From contig CM067530.1 in NCBI GenBank assembly GCA_034509925.1, positions 10,724,501 to 10,788,500 of the forward strand: a stretch of DNA of 64,000 nucleotides, in the 5' to 3' direction. Both the position numbers and the translations under genes were made by a program. Each line of letters starts with the position of its first letter. The stretch's first letter is position 1. Below, in pieces: positions 37,782 to 51,250 of the stretch. The stretch comes from Hirudinaria manillensis (lineage: Eukaryota > Annelida > Clitellata > Hirudinida > Hirudinidae). The notes under the pieces were generated by a model. It saw nothing but the letters and a program-made list of their open reading frames with translations, searched no databases and had not been told where the DNA came from.

Positions 37782-38628
37782 ATGGATGCGAACGTTGTGT
37801 CAGCGCTTAAAGTATCAAAAACGCTTTCCGATATCTATGCTCTTTGCGAAGATTGGTCGCGAGCACTCGAAAATAGCAAAGAATCTTTCAGAAGGCTCAG
37901 AGTGGTTTCTGAAGATATTCAAAACTTTAACGAACATTTCAACGATTTACCTGCTTCGGACATTGAAGGACTGAGGGAAAGACACACGTACACCCAGGAA
38001 CTTTCTCTCAGTAACGAACTTAGGAAACTTCGCAAAAAGCTGTAATTATTAGAGTTCTTTCTTAGCTAGCTTATATTCTTTAAATGGTCGATTTTATCAA
38101 TTAAAATTGTACACTTAGTAACGAATTGGATCTGATTGCAAAGAATGTCGCAAAAAGGAGAGGCGACTTTATGAGCGTCGTAAAATCTCAGCAAGGTCTG
38201 GACGTTACGTCAGCGTCCTACAATGGTCCCACACTTGCTGAAGTTTTGGACTTGATGGCAGAATGCCAGGCAACACTGGAGGAAGAGTGAGATTCTAAAA
38301 TAGGGAGAACATCCCGGAGATCCACTTTTTACGTCAACTTATCCAATTTTCAGGATGTGTTTCAGGAAAGTTCTCATCATGGAGCATGACATAGCTGACT
38401 CAGAAACCAAATGGCTTGATGATTCACCAATTTATGAATTGCAAGAAAGTGAGTTTGGATTTGGCTTGTTCTTGACAGTACTTTCGATGTCATCAACCAA
38501 AAATCATTGATTTTTGCATTGCCAAACTTTATGTTTTTAACTAGAATAAAAGTGTAAAGGTCTTTTTTAAAATAATAATTCCACTTCTAGAATTCAAGGA
38601 ATTACTGGATAGCTTGGAGCAAATCTAA
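37782..38628 (+). CDS. AIRIM: AIRIM-like (C1orf109) ribosome maturation factor
   Basis: Four exons (37782-38041, 38119-38286, 38354-38448, 38591-38628) join in frame to 186 residues (human 203). The protein is helical and charged. It resembles human C1orf109 in two blocks: DWSRALENSKESFRRL (human LWQSALRDCQPLLSSL) near the N-terminus, and GLDVTSASYNGPTLAEVLDL (human GIDAVLQPSAVSPSVADMLE) followed by FRKVLIMEHDI (human KRKYLLSSI). AIRIM works with the AAA ATPases AFG2A/B and CINP in the 55LCC complex, in late 60S ribosome maturation and replisome turnover. Identity is low, so the name is less certain than the gene structure. Confidence 0.62.
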
Positions 38629-39543
38629 TGTTTTGAGAATCTGAAATAGTTTGTTCCATAACAAAGGAGTAACAACTATACCCATTCTTGGTCCCTGTAA
38701 AATTTTCCCAATTAGATCGAGTACAACCAATTGAGTATTGTAACCACGTTCTCAAATTCGTCGTCAGTCAATAAACTGTCACATTTCAGGCAATCTTTTT
38801 TTAGTTTTTATTTGTTCTATAAAATATAAAAATAAAAAACTTAATAAAAGTCTCACTTTATCTATATGATAAATTATGCAGTTCGGTGAACATGCGACGA
38901 CTTTAAAACTCATTTTGTAGGATCCGAGTAAATGCCTGAGCATTGCAAACAAACAGCAGATCATTTGACGTAAATTTGTACAAACATATTGCTAAATCTC
39001 TAAATTTTGTTATTATTAATAATATTAATAACAACAAGTTATCGGTCCAGTTCTTGCGAGAATTTCTTACTGTTACGTTTTAGGCTAGGATTCAGGAGAG
39101 AGATCAGAATCAGCGGCTTTCTCTGTCATTCCAGCCTTCGGGTGGGAGTTGACTTAGAATTGCCCACGTAGAGCGGATATGTGGCCCTGCACATTAATGC
39201 CACGCATCAGATGAACATTTATCACAGACGTGGAGAAGGCACTGCTGGTGCTGGCATTGCATTACATTGTGATGAGGACAGGGACCGTTCAAAAGGTGGT
39301 CTGCCACACGGGTACTCCTAGCTTCCCCGAGATTTGGTATTTCGTCTTATGACCGGTGGCTGATGACGCTTCAGTGGTAATCGGTCCTGTGCGATCTGAA
39401 GATGTCGAAGAAAGTGTCGATGACATCGGGTGGGTTTTGGATTTATAATAATGTCTATTAGCCTAGGCTGCTTGACTATTATTCACATGCTAAATTGACA
39501 ATCTATTATTATGATATCTGTTAATTAAATTCAAAAATTACAT
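38629..39543. other. Convergent 3' region between AIRIM and HOIP
   Basis: 38629-39070 is AT-rich 3' flank. 39080-39440 is clearly more GC-rich, without a convincing exon on either strand. See findings. Confidence 0.5.
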
Positions 39544-42430
39544 TTAGCGGTAAGCGTGCAATAAAAACGAGTACGGAACACTTGCTTTGATCAGGTGGGT
39601 CCTGTAGTCTCCACTAACGTCTGCCACTTTTGGCACCTTGATGCGATGTCTCGTCAGGTAACACTCCAGCTCCCCATTGGACATTATGTACAATGGATCG
39701 AGTTCCTTACCCTTGATGATGTCACACAGGTACTCGACGAAGTGGTTGCTAAGGGAGTGGGGAGAGAAGACGATTTGTAAACAGAGGTTAAGTCGAGCTG
39801 GAGGATAGTGCGAAATTGATGGTATGCTGGTGTATGTCCTTGGATGGGTATTAACCCTGTTATGGTTACCCTAATCCCCTAGCTGGGCAGCGGTGTTAAC
39901 ATTTGAAACTTTCCCAAAAAATTACCAATTTAACAATTCTGGCTACAATACAAGTGTCGTTGACTAAAGCCGTGGGGAAAGTTATTGCCACTGCCATCTA
40001 TCAACATCGTTGTTGCAATCAAGATTCCCAACCAGCAAAGTTGCAGCTCCTCGTGGAAGAGGTCTTGGCCGCAGATTTCCTCGGATCCGTCGTCGGTCTT
40101 TTGGATCGGACTCATGCAAACGGATTTGCTCCTCACCAGTGTCGGCCTATCCAGGTTGGTGGAAGTGGCCAGAGAGAGTGCCGGCAACGATGTGGGCTGG
40201 GGAGGATAGTGGTCATGCGGTCTTTCGATAATCTTGACATTATAGACCTAAAGTAAAGACCTGGTTTGTAGAATTGCTGGTGCCATCATCATCGTCACTG
40301 TTCTCACATACCTGTAGCAGTGATAGTAACTCCTTGGCAGGCTTATCCCTCATGTAGTAGTGACAGTTCCGGGGATGGTGGCAGTGAAAGCCCAACGACT
40401 GGCATTCCTCCGAGAAATTGCACCCCTGAAAGAAATGAGGCATTCACAACAGAGAAGATTGGTGACATGATGATTGAGTGGTGACAACAACAACGATAAA
40501 GAAGCTAGATAGGAGGGGACTACCATTTTTGGATGGCTGGTTCATTGTGAGACCTGAGACTCCAGAAGTGTCCTCAAGTTAGGTCGTGACGATAGATTTT
40601 ATCTCACAAGACTTTGGGACAAAAAGCAGGAGGAAGAGCTGGATTGTCTGGTGCAATGCAGATGAACAGAAGAGAAGCATAACAATCACATTCAGAAGAT
40701 GAGAAGATAATAACTATGCCAAAATACACCAACCGACTGACCTTTCTCAAAAAGGGCTCTTCACACCCAACGCAAAACTGGTGGCTGCACTTTGTGCACG
40801 TCATGTGAAGGCAGCCACCTTTGACCAGGTAGAACGGTTGTCTGCATCTCGGGCAAGCTGCCAAGGGAGATGGATCAATAATATATTTATTATTATTGAT
40901 AATAATAGTAATAATAGCAGATAAAGTGATATCAATATTAGCTATAGCAGATATACTGATATTAATGACTTAATAATGGTACATTTATCCAACAAGCACT
41001 GGAATTAATGAACTGGAACTTGCCTACATATTTGAGTGATTGATTAAACAAAAAAGGAGTTAAAGGATGCTTCAAAACACTTGCATTTGAGGTTCATGCT
41101 TGGAATGTCATTGCTGTTGGTGGTGTTGTTACAGTCGTGCTGGCTGTTTTCCCACTGAAATCAGATGATTACTCTGATTAACCAATAAACTTGGTAATTG
41201 GCGGCCATGTTGTCAACATTTCAGTAGTGCCGTGATAGTTTAATAAACTATAAAAATTATTCACTTAGTTGAGTTTTTAATTAATTTAAATAATTAATAT
41301 GTTAATATCTAAATATAATATGCTAATATCAGTTATGGCATTATTATTTAATGTGACACTGTTCACTGGAGTAATAAAAAATTAAATATTTACAAGACAC
41401 ATTAAACTATATTTATGATGATAAAAGCAATCATCTATAAATCAAGTCAGTAATAATAATAATAATAATTATAACAATATCAATAATCATCGTCAGCTCA
41501 CCTTGTTGCAGCAATTTATGCACAAGGACTTCAGGCACTTGGGGCACTTGACGACCCTGAGATTGATGTTGTCTACGATGAACTGCTCTCCGCAACCCTT
41601 CACGAGAATTTAAACCGTTTTCGAAAAAATTCGGATGATGACATTATCGGATTTAAATAATTTTAAAATGAAAATATCTTTTTGTGGGACAATTTTTTTA
41701 CTCTGACTAGTGTCTTGCCTAGCATGGCCTCCTACAGCTGCAGAATTTTAATAATTATATTAATTACTACAATAATTATAGTCAATATTTTATTATTACA
41801 CACCTTCAATAATACTCTATATTAATATAATCATTGTTTTATTATCACAACAATTTCTGGTTAATCAATGGCCATGCTTGGCTCGCTATCGTAAGATCTG
41901 CCATGGGGTCACTCACCCAGGGACAGCGGATGACCCTCTCATCCTTCAGGGTCCACATGGTCAACTTCTCCATCAGCGAGTTCATGGTGCCCTCATCCAG
42001 GATGTTTGAGAGCTGGAATGAAGTTTGGGAAAAGATTAACTAATAAACTGTGAAAATGAGAACTTCTTAAGCTATGGTGCTCTGTAATCTGACATGCCCT
42101 TTCAAGATGATGATGGTATGTTAGGATGCTAGAAGAGCAGCAAGTGTTCCTCATAGTTCCATATTTTATATCCATCTTATATGCATAATGTTAATATATG
42201 TATTAATTATTATATATATATTATTAAGCACATCAAAGTCTCCTCACCAGTTTCATGAGTGGGGGGAAGAAGTCAAGGTCGCTGTAGCTGTCATCTATTT
42301 TTGGCTTTGAGCATATTGGACAGACAATTGATGATATGCTCTCTCCTCTGATCCTGATCTCAAAGTGGGTCTTGATGCACTGCCTGCACAACTCGCAGCC
42401 GCACTTTGGCATTTTCAGAAACTGGATTTT
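39544..42430 (-). other. RNF31: HOIP RING1-IBR-RING2-LDD catalytic core
   Basis: RING1 second half KCGCELCRQCIKTHFE with IVCPICSKP; IBR VKCPKCLKSLCINCCNK near 41.5 kb; a linker exon WENSQHDC near 41.15 kb; RING2 ACPRCRQPFYLVKGGCLHMT at 40.86-40.74 kb, where the Cys of KGGCLHM corresponds to the catalytic Cys885 of human HOIP and is present. The LDD, which selects Met1 linkage, follows: CHHPRNCHYYMRD near 40.38 kb, an exon ending EICGQDLFHEELQLC, and the last exon CNHFVEYLCDIIKGKELDPL (human HYKEYLVSLINAHSLDPATL). The LDD is what separates HOIP from other RBR ligases. Confidence 0.9.
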
Positions 42431-45400
42431 TATGAAGACGAGTTGGGTTTTTTATTTTTAAGTTGAATTAATCTAATAAGGTTGATCTTCAATTTGAAAT
42501 TGGCAACTGAAGAAATTGAGTTTTTGGTGCAAAAAATAGATTAAAAATTTTGCCTCTCATGTAAAAAGCTCAGAAAGTCAATCAATCGTTTATATACTTC
42601 CAAAAGTCAATTTTCCACGAAGATATGCATATCACCTGATGTAATTATTATTGCAATTAAGTGGCTGGGGTTCAAAAGCATAAAATCCAAAAGAAAAAAT
42701 TAGAAACTCCTGACCGATCTCAGCGGCTTGTTTGCAATGCAGATGGTGCACATCTTCATCACCAGCTGCTTTCCAGCTTCCCTGATGGAGTTCTTTTCCT
42801 CCAGAGCTTCCAGGAAATCCACGATGCACAGGTTCTCACCATTGGTCGAAGAGTCCATGAGGCTTATGACCTGCTTGGCCAATTTGCAGTCGTCTATGTC
42901 GCACTCGCACATCAGCATTCGGACGCGTTTCTGAAGGCAGAGTTTCCGAGGGAGAGAAAGAATTATTACTATCCAGACTAATTATGTATAGCTAGCAATT
43001 ATAATCATGATAATTATAGCTTTTGATGCCCTTGCCATTGACAAATTAAATATTTTTAAATAAGAAAAACAAAAATGGGTCTCACATCCACAGGTACTCC
43101 CTTATCCCTGACGGCCTTGTTCACCTTGGGGTCAAAGAGCCTCATATCCCTGTAGAGGTCATTGGCCATTTCTGTCTCGGTGTCTTCCTGTCCGTATATG
43201 ACGTAGGTGTACCTGTTCTTTATCAGGCACATTTTGGCCTCTTCGACATTTCCGGCGCACTTGAAGAGGGCGTCGCTGTAGTTGTCGTCTGGCAGTTCCG
43301 GAATGAAACACTCTTCCTTCAGCGTCTGCAGCTGGCATCGTTGTTGTTATGAGCATTGTTTGTTATCGTCGTTGTCGGTATTACCATTATTATTGTTGTT
43401 GTTGTTGACATTGATATCATCAAAAAGACTTCATCGTTGCTATCCAAATCTATGCATAGGTGAACTCTAGTAATAGTTACTAATAGCAACGGCAATGATT
43501 ACAATGACGACAATAATGAATGGTGTTAATGGTTTTCAACTGCGAGTCTCGAAAATCGGAAGCCCTAGTAAATGAAGTCGTGTGTCTAACCAGATTCTTC
43601 CATTTGGCCATGAATTTCTCGCGAGCCAGGACGGGATTGCCGGACGCTTCGGCAAGGCAGGTTCGGACCAGCCTCAGGGATCCCTCTCCGTCTGCCTTAT
43701 CCATGTACACCTTGTAGCTTTTGAGCAGTTCTAGGGTCTTCAGTTCAGCAGCTTTCCACTCTTGGAGGACTTCGTAGACGGCAAGGTGGTAATTCTGCAG
43801 GATCAGGTTGGCAGAGTCAGAAGGTAACTTCGAGTGCAGAGTAGAAAAGAGGTATTGTATCTCTTCTTCTGACATCTGCCCGACCTCTTTGTGGAGAGTC
43901 TGCCAAGCAATGTTGAACGGTCTTCGCGACTCGCGAGATGCAATGCCACTTGGTATCAAGTGGAAGAATGATTGATCTAAATTGCCTTCATACAAACCTT
44001 TATGAAATATTGGAATCTGTTGTTCCAAAGAAGTTTCGTTTCGTGGACTTTCCTTGACTCCAGCCTCTTCATCTCCAATTCAAAATCACAAACACTGCCT
44101 TCTGAACACGCTTCATTGGCAAGGAGTTCTTGTTGTGAAAGATGAGGTAACAAACTCATACCTTCTGGCATTATGGACTTCCTAGACTGAAGAATGGTTT
44201 TGATGTCGGACAATCAAAAAGAATTCGTTAAGAACAAACATACATCATCAGTACTACTAGCTTTCCATTTCACATACCTTAACCAGAAGTTTGATTTCCA
44301 AGGGGCAAAAGACTTCGGTCGTCTTATAACAGACTTGGCAAGTGTGGGGCAACTTTCTTCGCTGCATCTGCAGATCCAAAATGTTCGGCCTGTCCCTCAT
44401 CCTGCACGGTTTGTCCCCGTGGACGTTAGACGACGTGCAGTGGTCGCAAGTCCAGTCCTCGACCACCACGGTGCTGTAGAAGATCACCCCCGTCCGTTTC
44501 GTCTTCTGGCTCGGATCGGTTTTGCCCCTTTCGTTTCTGCCAGAATTTAAATTTTTGAATTCTGGATATTTCTCTCCATCATTCGGTTGCTTGTCATTCG
44601 TTTGCTTGATTTCGGTGAAGTTACTGCCATCTCTTTCAGCATTGACGGGTTTTTGAGGTTGTTGTTGTTGTTGCTGCTGCTGTGGTGGTTGTTGACGCTG
44701 AAGTTGTTCTTCCTGGTGTGGTGTTTTTAGCTCTTCTTTCAGTTGCCTTGAGAACAACTTGGCATTCTCTTTTGTTAGGGTGATACTAGAACTTGAGGAA
44801 AGATTACATATTATTAGCTTATTGTAATGTACTACATGTTAGCCTATACCAGTTATTGATACTTACTGATATGGTGTCATATACTGATAAGTACCAATAA
44901 CTAGATGTATCATTGCTGTTGTTAATGTTGGTCACATCAAACCTTATTTGCTAAAGATTATTCAAAAGATGAATTTAATTACTTTTCCAACAGGTCTTCA
45001 AATAGATCATGAAAAGGATGTTTCCCCTCCACCCACAGCTTCAACTCCTGCTGGATGGCCTTGAGTTCCAGATAAACCTGGCATGAAAATTAAAACGATG
45101 ATGATTCTGTCATTGCCACTGCTATAATCATCGTCATCATCGTTCTCTGTCGTCATTGCGATTCCACGAGGTCTGACTCGAGACTTATTTGTTAAGAATT
45201 GGTTGGAGTTCAAGTAGCGATCCAAGGTGCCTCCGCAATTCAGCGTAAACAAACTGCCATTGTCACTGATGTTGTAGTAGTTATTAATTAATTAATTAAT
45301 TAATGCAAGGCAGACACACCTGGGCAACGACGTAGACATTCAAGGAATTTTCTCCTTCGTGAATCAGTGCACCCCTTTCTTCTTTCTTGTAACCGATTTG

Positions 45401-47427
45401 TTCAAGGATCTTCCTGTGACCCTAGATTTCAAAGACCACATGAGGTTAGGACTTCCGTCTCTGACCAATAAGAGCAGAGTTTATTTTAGAACATCCGCTT
45501 TGAATTACGCATGGCCAAAATGTTGTTCCGAATGAGTGAACGCGATCCACAAAAGGATATTACGTTAACCACAACGTATTTTCAGACATATTTTAGGACT
45601 AAAACTCCAATTATGATCAAACATATAAAATCAATGAAATAAAACTCTACAATTGATGAACTCAACTGAAAAACATTTAAAAATATAAACTTTTATCAGA
45701 AAAAGTGAAAATAACTAAAAATGTCTGAGCATGAAGTGGCCAATAAAAATCAAGCTTTGAAATTGAGCACGACACTTCTTAGTCATAAAACACCACTGCT
45801 TGACAACAAGTGTCGTCACCATGACCACATTTAGGAACTGAAACAGTTCGAATCTGTCAGAAAGCCCACCTCAAAGTACAAAACGCTTCCTAAAATACGT
45901 TCGTGAACTGACTCCTACGTAATTTTTTCGTGCCTCATTGTCGTAAAAAAAAAAGAAGAGAGATGGCTCATTGAGTTTTCACTGAAAGCCAATTAAAATA
46001 TGTTAAAATGTATTTATTATATGTATTTATTATCCTGACTGTTAATAATGACAATAACAATATTTAATAGAATAAATATTAATTTTCATGTTAAATGTAT
46101 TCTGACCAATAAACTACGTTGTTTTCATCCCTATCAATCGAACAAATTCTCACAAACAATGTAGGACCAAAATTAATTTGCAATTTTCTACTTGTCTCAA
46201 CCCCTGTTATTGTAATTAAGACCAAATTGGTCCAGAGTGCTTTGAAACTATGTATCTTAATAGCTTGCCTGTGTTTTTTTGTTTATCCTTGCCTTATAGG
46301 TCATATAGAAATTAAAAAAAAAAAAATTTCAGGAGAATGAAATTCCTCTTTATTAGAGATCACGTGATTCAAATGCCTGAGTTTGGCTCAAAATCTCAAT
46401 TGTTTTTGGCTTGTTTGATTAATATTGACATTATGTCACTGCACTTTCAAGACATTAGTGATGGCGGACCTATTAATGCAAAATGCAATAGGATGGTTGT
46501 TAAAACATCAAGGACGTCGTCATCAACATCATCTATCACATTTTCAGTGCATCTTAAGAAGACGGGTCACGCATCATCCTAATATGCTCGCATATCTCAC
46601 CAAAGGAATCAATAGAAATCCCATAAGCAGTTGAAACAAGACAAAACCAATCAGAGTGTAAATAAATGTGAACTTCCATTTTAAATAAACATCCATTTAA
46701 AAAGAAAAACGAGATAATTCCGAATGTCTTGCCTTGACAGGCTGTACTTTTTCCAAGAAGATCTGGTTGTGGAGCGAGATGGCCATCCACTTCTGAGGCC
46801 TCAGAGCCTCCGGGTTGAGGAGGTTATCGCAATACTTTGCCAGCACTTCCAGGCAGCCGATGACTCGTTTGATCTGGTCTTCATTCTGGAAGTTGGACTC
46901 ACCTTAGAGTCGAGTCAATTGAATGGCAGGTGAAGTGGTGAAATCATCGAGCGAGGCGGCAAAAGAGAAAAGTGATTCGGGCGAATTAGAATGAGGATTT
47001 CCGAGGAGAGATCGAGTAGTTGTCGTGGATCGATTTCCAGCAAACAAAAACATGCCGAAAATATTAAAAAGGTAACACCAAACAAAAGCAAGCAATTTTC
47101 AATGATTGAGAGTGACTTGAAAGGGAAAAAGTAACTCACAAAAAATAAAAAGGACCTAGTTAATCAAATTAATTCATCAGAGGGTAAAGAATACAAGCAA
47201 TGTGTCCAGTTACTTAGTGACATGTTATGTATTCATTTGTGTTGCTTGTTTAAAATGCCTTAGGAGGGAACAACTACCTGCCTAACCTGACAATTTTCTT
47301 TTACGAGATCTGTCATATCGACCATCTGATACTTTTTATCAAATTCCAACTTCCTTTCAATCAATTTGTCTAGGAGTTTCATAGTCTTTTGACTTTTGGC
47401 AGCTTTACCAATGTTCATCCCGGCCAT
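39544..47427 (-). CDS. RNF31: HOIP (RNF31), linear-ubiquitin E3 ligase
   Basis: About 16 exons. Start ATG 47425-47427 (MAGMNIGKAAKSQKTMKLLD), stop TAA 39544-39546. HOIP is the catalytic subunit of LUBAC and makes Met1-linked ubiquitin chains in NF-kB and immune signalling. Order seen: PUB domain (RVIGCLEVLAKYCDNLLNPE, then GHRKILEQIGYK) at 46.9-45.3 kb; Gln-rich linker near 44.7 kb; one NZF-like finger (WTCDHCTSSN) near 44.43 kb; UBA-type helical region at 44.2-43.1 kb; RING1 (MCTICIANK, GCELCRQC, VCPICSKP); IBR; RING2; and the LDD ending at 39544. Intron 2 uses either a GC donor (AAG|GCAAGA at 46733) or a GT donor 6 bp upstream; both keep the frame. It diverges from the LDLa gene, about 1 kb between start codons. 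Confidence 0.92.
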
Positions 47428-48429
47428 CTCAGCCGAATTTAAAATTCGACGATCTTGTTTTTTTTTTACTTTTCGAACCTAAAACCCGAAGAATAACTTA
47501 GGGCAATATTTTTGTAGAGTTCGATTTCATCGAAACGAAAGTCAATTATCAAACATATTAATTCTTCGGCTAATCGAAAACTTATTACGATTTATTTAGT
47601 TTAACGAGAGCTTCTCATCACCGCGATCGCCTTGTGTCACGCTCCTACCTCGCAGCCCAAAACGTTTTTAGAACCACAACTTCCCTGTGGGAATTTTTGG
47701 TGATTTCAGATGACTAGACTGGTTTTGCAATCGTGCAAAGCTTAATTGTTCAGTGGGCCGTATTTCACCAAATACCTAGCTTTCTGCTCTTGATTCATTT
47801 GGACATTTAAAAAATTTATTTTTTCTAAACTGTCACTAGATTTGAACGACAAATCCCTGGCATGTGTCTCCAATCCTAGCACAAGAGTAAGGTCAATCAT
47901 CAGTGATAACTAGTTTAGGAAATCCTAATACTAATACTAATCATCATTTCCCGCGGGAGAGATTAACAAATTTGCCTCGAGAATATGATCATTGGCATAA
48001 ATTATTTGATATCCACTAAAAACGTAAAAGCTAATACATTATTCATACGACTTCGAACACTCGTGTCAACCTATTCGTTTTTTGGCACCACAAAGGTAAC
48101 CACTATTGACTAACATCGAGTTAGCTGATTAATAACAGGAAAAGGAAATAAAAATCAGCATTAAAATGTAAACTTTAGCAACAAAAATACTCAAACAGCA
48201 ATTATGGAATTTCTATGTTGAAAATGAGTTTTGAGCATATTCGTGCCAACAACTTAGAGATAATGACTTCATAAGGACACGAGGATGGTAAGTCATTGTG
48301 TTTTAAATAAAATAAAAAACAACTTAAACTTCTGATTATCAGTGGTTAGTAAAACTATTTCCTTCGCTTGTTTTATTACGTTTGTTTTCGCGTCAGATTA
48401 TTTTGTTCTTTTAAAACGTAAGACATGAG
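47428..48429. promoter_or_regulatory. Divergent upstream region of HOIP and the LDLa gene
   Basis: 1 kb, AT-rich with a short CpG-containing stretch near 47620-47660 next to HOIP. No coding sequence recognised. Confidence 0.4.
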
Positions 48430-49514
48430 ATGAGATACGATATTGCTGCCTTGGTTTTCGTTATGTTTTTCCGGAATTCGCTAGCTGCCGAGTTGCCCAA
48501 TAAACATAAGGGTAATTGCATGCATGACATCTCTCATCAAAGATAGAATTTATTCACATTTAATATTAATCAACGAAATTTGAAAAGATTGCGAGCCATC
48601 AGCCTTATTCATTTCGTAATCTCGGATTAAATCAGATCTCTCTGACTATCTTTCTTCTTAGGTACTACTGCCAGAGACAATTGCTACGAGGTCCCCTGTC
48701 AGGAAGAAATCGAATATTGCGATTTTACTCCACGATGCTCTCGTATAAAAATCCACAGAGAATGCAAAAGAAGTTATTTCATATTGACGTTGTTGTTGCT
48801 TCAAATTTATATTTAATAGAATTAATTTGCCTGCTCGGCATCGCATGTACTTCTTCAGCAATAACAAAACTACTTTTAATATAATAACATTAATTAAACA
48901 ACATTTAATTAATTTTAGATTGCTCTGATCCCATGTTCCAAAAGTGCATGGACAACTATTGCTGCGTGTCTTATGGAGAGCTTTGCGATGGTAACGACGA
49001 CTGTAGCGACTCATCTGATGAGAGATTTTGTGGAGGTGAAATATTATATATTATATATAATATAATATATATAATGGTATATTATTATATATAAAGGAGT
49101 ATTAAGAAGTGTTTTCTAGTTGAATTAATACCAATTTCATGACAATGTATGACAAAACAAAAAATAATACCTTTACCCTTTACACTTAATGCTAAATATT
49201 CTGCTAGCTGGTGTCTGTCTTTTGTAATGGAAAATATTTACAGGAAGAATCTTCTATATCGAATGCTGAATTATTTGATAAATTTAAACGATGATTTTAG
49301 ATGTAAATTATAAAATCTAAATAAATAATATATAAATAAATAAATAAATAAATAACAATTGGCAGGATGCGGCGCGTTTAAAACCTGTTCTAACGGGAAC
49401 TGCGTCAGTAAGTTAAAGGTCTGTGACGGTTATAACGACTGTGGTGACCAATCGGACGAAACGGATTGCCCAGGTTAGAGAGTTTCGGATAAGGAATTTT
49501 TAGATTTATATTGA

Positions 49515-49561
<47 letters not shown>

Positions 49562-50131
49562 TAATAATAACAATTTACCCTGTCCATTTTCCCTCATCCC
49601 AGGTGACCCATGGGCTTGGGTCTGGGACGTGGTAGGCGAGACGGAAAAGAATTGGGTTGAAGAGGAGGAGGACGTAATTGATCAGCTACTTGATCGACCC
49701 TTTGGCTCCCCTTTTACGGCGGCTACGTTGATTGGAGCGTTCTTCACTGACATTGACACGATTACTCGGTAAATGCCAACAGTACTAATGATTTGTTACT
49801 GAAATAATAATAATAATACTAAAATTATAATAATGATAACAACAGCAATAATAACATTGAAGTAATGTTGTTCAATTTCCTGATGAATATTTAAATTTTT
49901 TTTTTAATTTTCAGAAAGTCATCCGACATGGGATATTCGTCGCCTCTCGACGATTACATCTCTTCGTCACCTTCATTCTCATCGTCGTCTTTGCTTTCGG
50001 AGTCATCATCATTATCACCATCATCATCATCACCACCACCACCATCATCACCATCACCACAACCATCATCGTCCTCATCAAAGCTTGACATACCATCAAC
50101 TGACCAATCATCACCATCACCAAGAGATTAA
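48430..50131 (+). CDS. Secreted protein with two LDL-receptor class A repeats
   Basis: Six exons (48430-48511, 48662-48772, 48919-49035, 49366-49473, 49603-49768, 49915-50131) join in frame to 266 residues. The N-terminus is a signal peptide ([16 protein letters not shown]). A Cys-containing segment ([18 protein letters not shown]) is followed by two LDLa repeats with intact calcium-binding ends, [16 protein letters not shown] and [16 protein letters not shown], each on its own phase-1 exon. Exon 5 is Trp- and acid-rich ([20 protein letters not shown]). Exon 6 is almost wholly Ser/Pro from a (TCA)n-type repeat. LDLa repeats bind ligands through calcium-stabilised acidic loops; the partner here is unknown and no named family fits. 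The second ATG was used because the one at 48425 runs into a stop. Confidence 0.82.
49975..50098 (+). repeat. Coding (TCA)n/(CCA)n repeat in last LDLa-gene exon
   Basis: Imperfect TCA, TCG and CCA triplets that encode Ser/Pro in the predicted frame and Ile/Thr/Val in another frame. Confidence 0.85.
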
Positions 50132-51250
50132 ATACATTACATCTCTTATAGATATAGAATACGTTATATACAAACATATGATTTAATTCATTAATATCAA
50201 TTTATATGATATCGTCTGCTTGGATTGCTCTAGAATCTCTCCATAACTACATAACCGCTTATTGATGAATGCAAGTGCTTCCATGGAAATACATTTTCTA
50301 AGCCTTAGTTTTAGACTCAGTTAAGACTGGTCGACGCGTCCAAAACATTATTCATTTCCTAATAATTATGCTTTCAAAATTGAAGAATTACTGGAAACAT
50401 CAACAGGTCCGACGCGTTGGCGACTCTGAGGTTCGGCTGCAAAAGTACCGAATGCCCCCGTGGCTCGATGACGTCATATCCTCTAATTAAAATGCATCAA
50501 TGAATATTCATTGCACGCACACAATTTCTGGGAACTCGTTTGCATTGAAACCAAAAACAAAACGAAAAAAATTTACAAAGTGCAATTTTAAAAATTTGAG
50601 CAGGGATAACAAAAAAAGAAATAATAATAATAATAATAATCCATAGATAAAACTTTGATAACAAAAAAAAAATAATAATCCGTAGATATTTCTCAAAATA
50701 AAAAACAACCAAAACGGCAGAAGTTGTAAAATTCTGGAAAATTCTTCCAAAAACACCTACAATATGATAATTTGCTGCACCTCAAAAGCTACCAACCTCA
50801 GCAACTCAGGTAAACAAAAACAACAACAACTTCAACAACACACTGCAAGGTCTCAACAATACAATGAACGACCATTTCACGAGTCAGCAACAGATTTCCG
50901 ATCGATGATGATAATGATAATGCCAATAAATACCTGTCGGTGTTATTAATGCTGTTACAATTATAATTGTTTTTTTTTTATAAAATGCAATGATTCAAAA
51001 TATTTTACAAAAAAATAAATAATTTATGGCATAATAACAATAATAATTTAATAATAATAATAATTTACCTTTACAATGTTGATGATAACATTGAAATCAA
51101 TCATTTCATATAAACAACAGAAGAACATTCAGACAACTTTAATAACAAGAGAATTTAAATCTGCACGGGTAGCAGATATTACGGGGGAATTGGCACCAGA
51201 CGATCGAGCACTTTGAAAGAGAGACCGAAGTCGGCTGCCATGGACTGTCC
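50132..51250. other. Intergenic between convergent LDLa gene and TMEM41B
   Basis: AT-rich with ATA and CAA microsatellites (50620-50640, 50815-50840, 51040-51065). It contains the 3' UTRs of both genes. No RNA gene or transposon seen. Confidence 0.6.

Noticed and set aside
39544-47427. Assignment to another RBR ligase (ARIH, RNF14, parkin)
   Set aside because: The PUB domain at the N-terminus and the LDD after RING2 are specific to HOIP.
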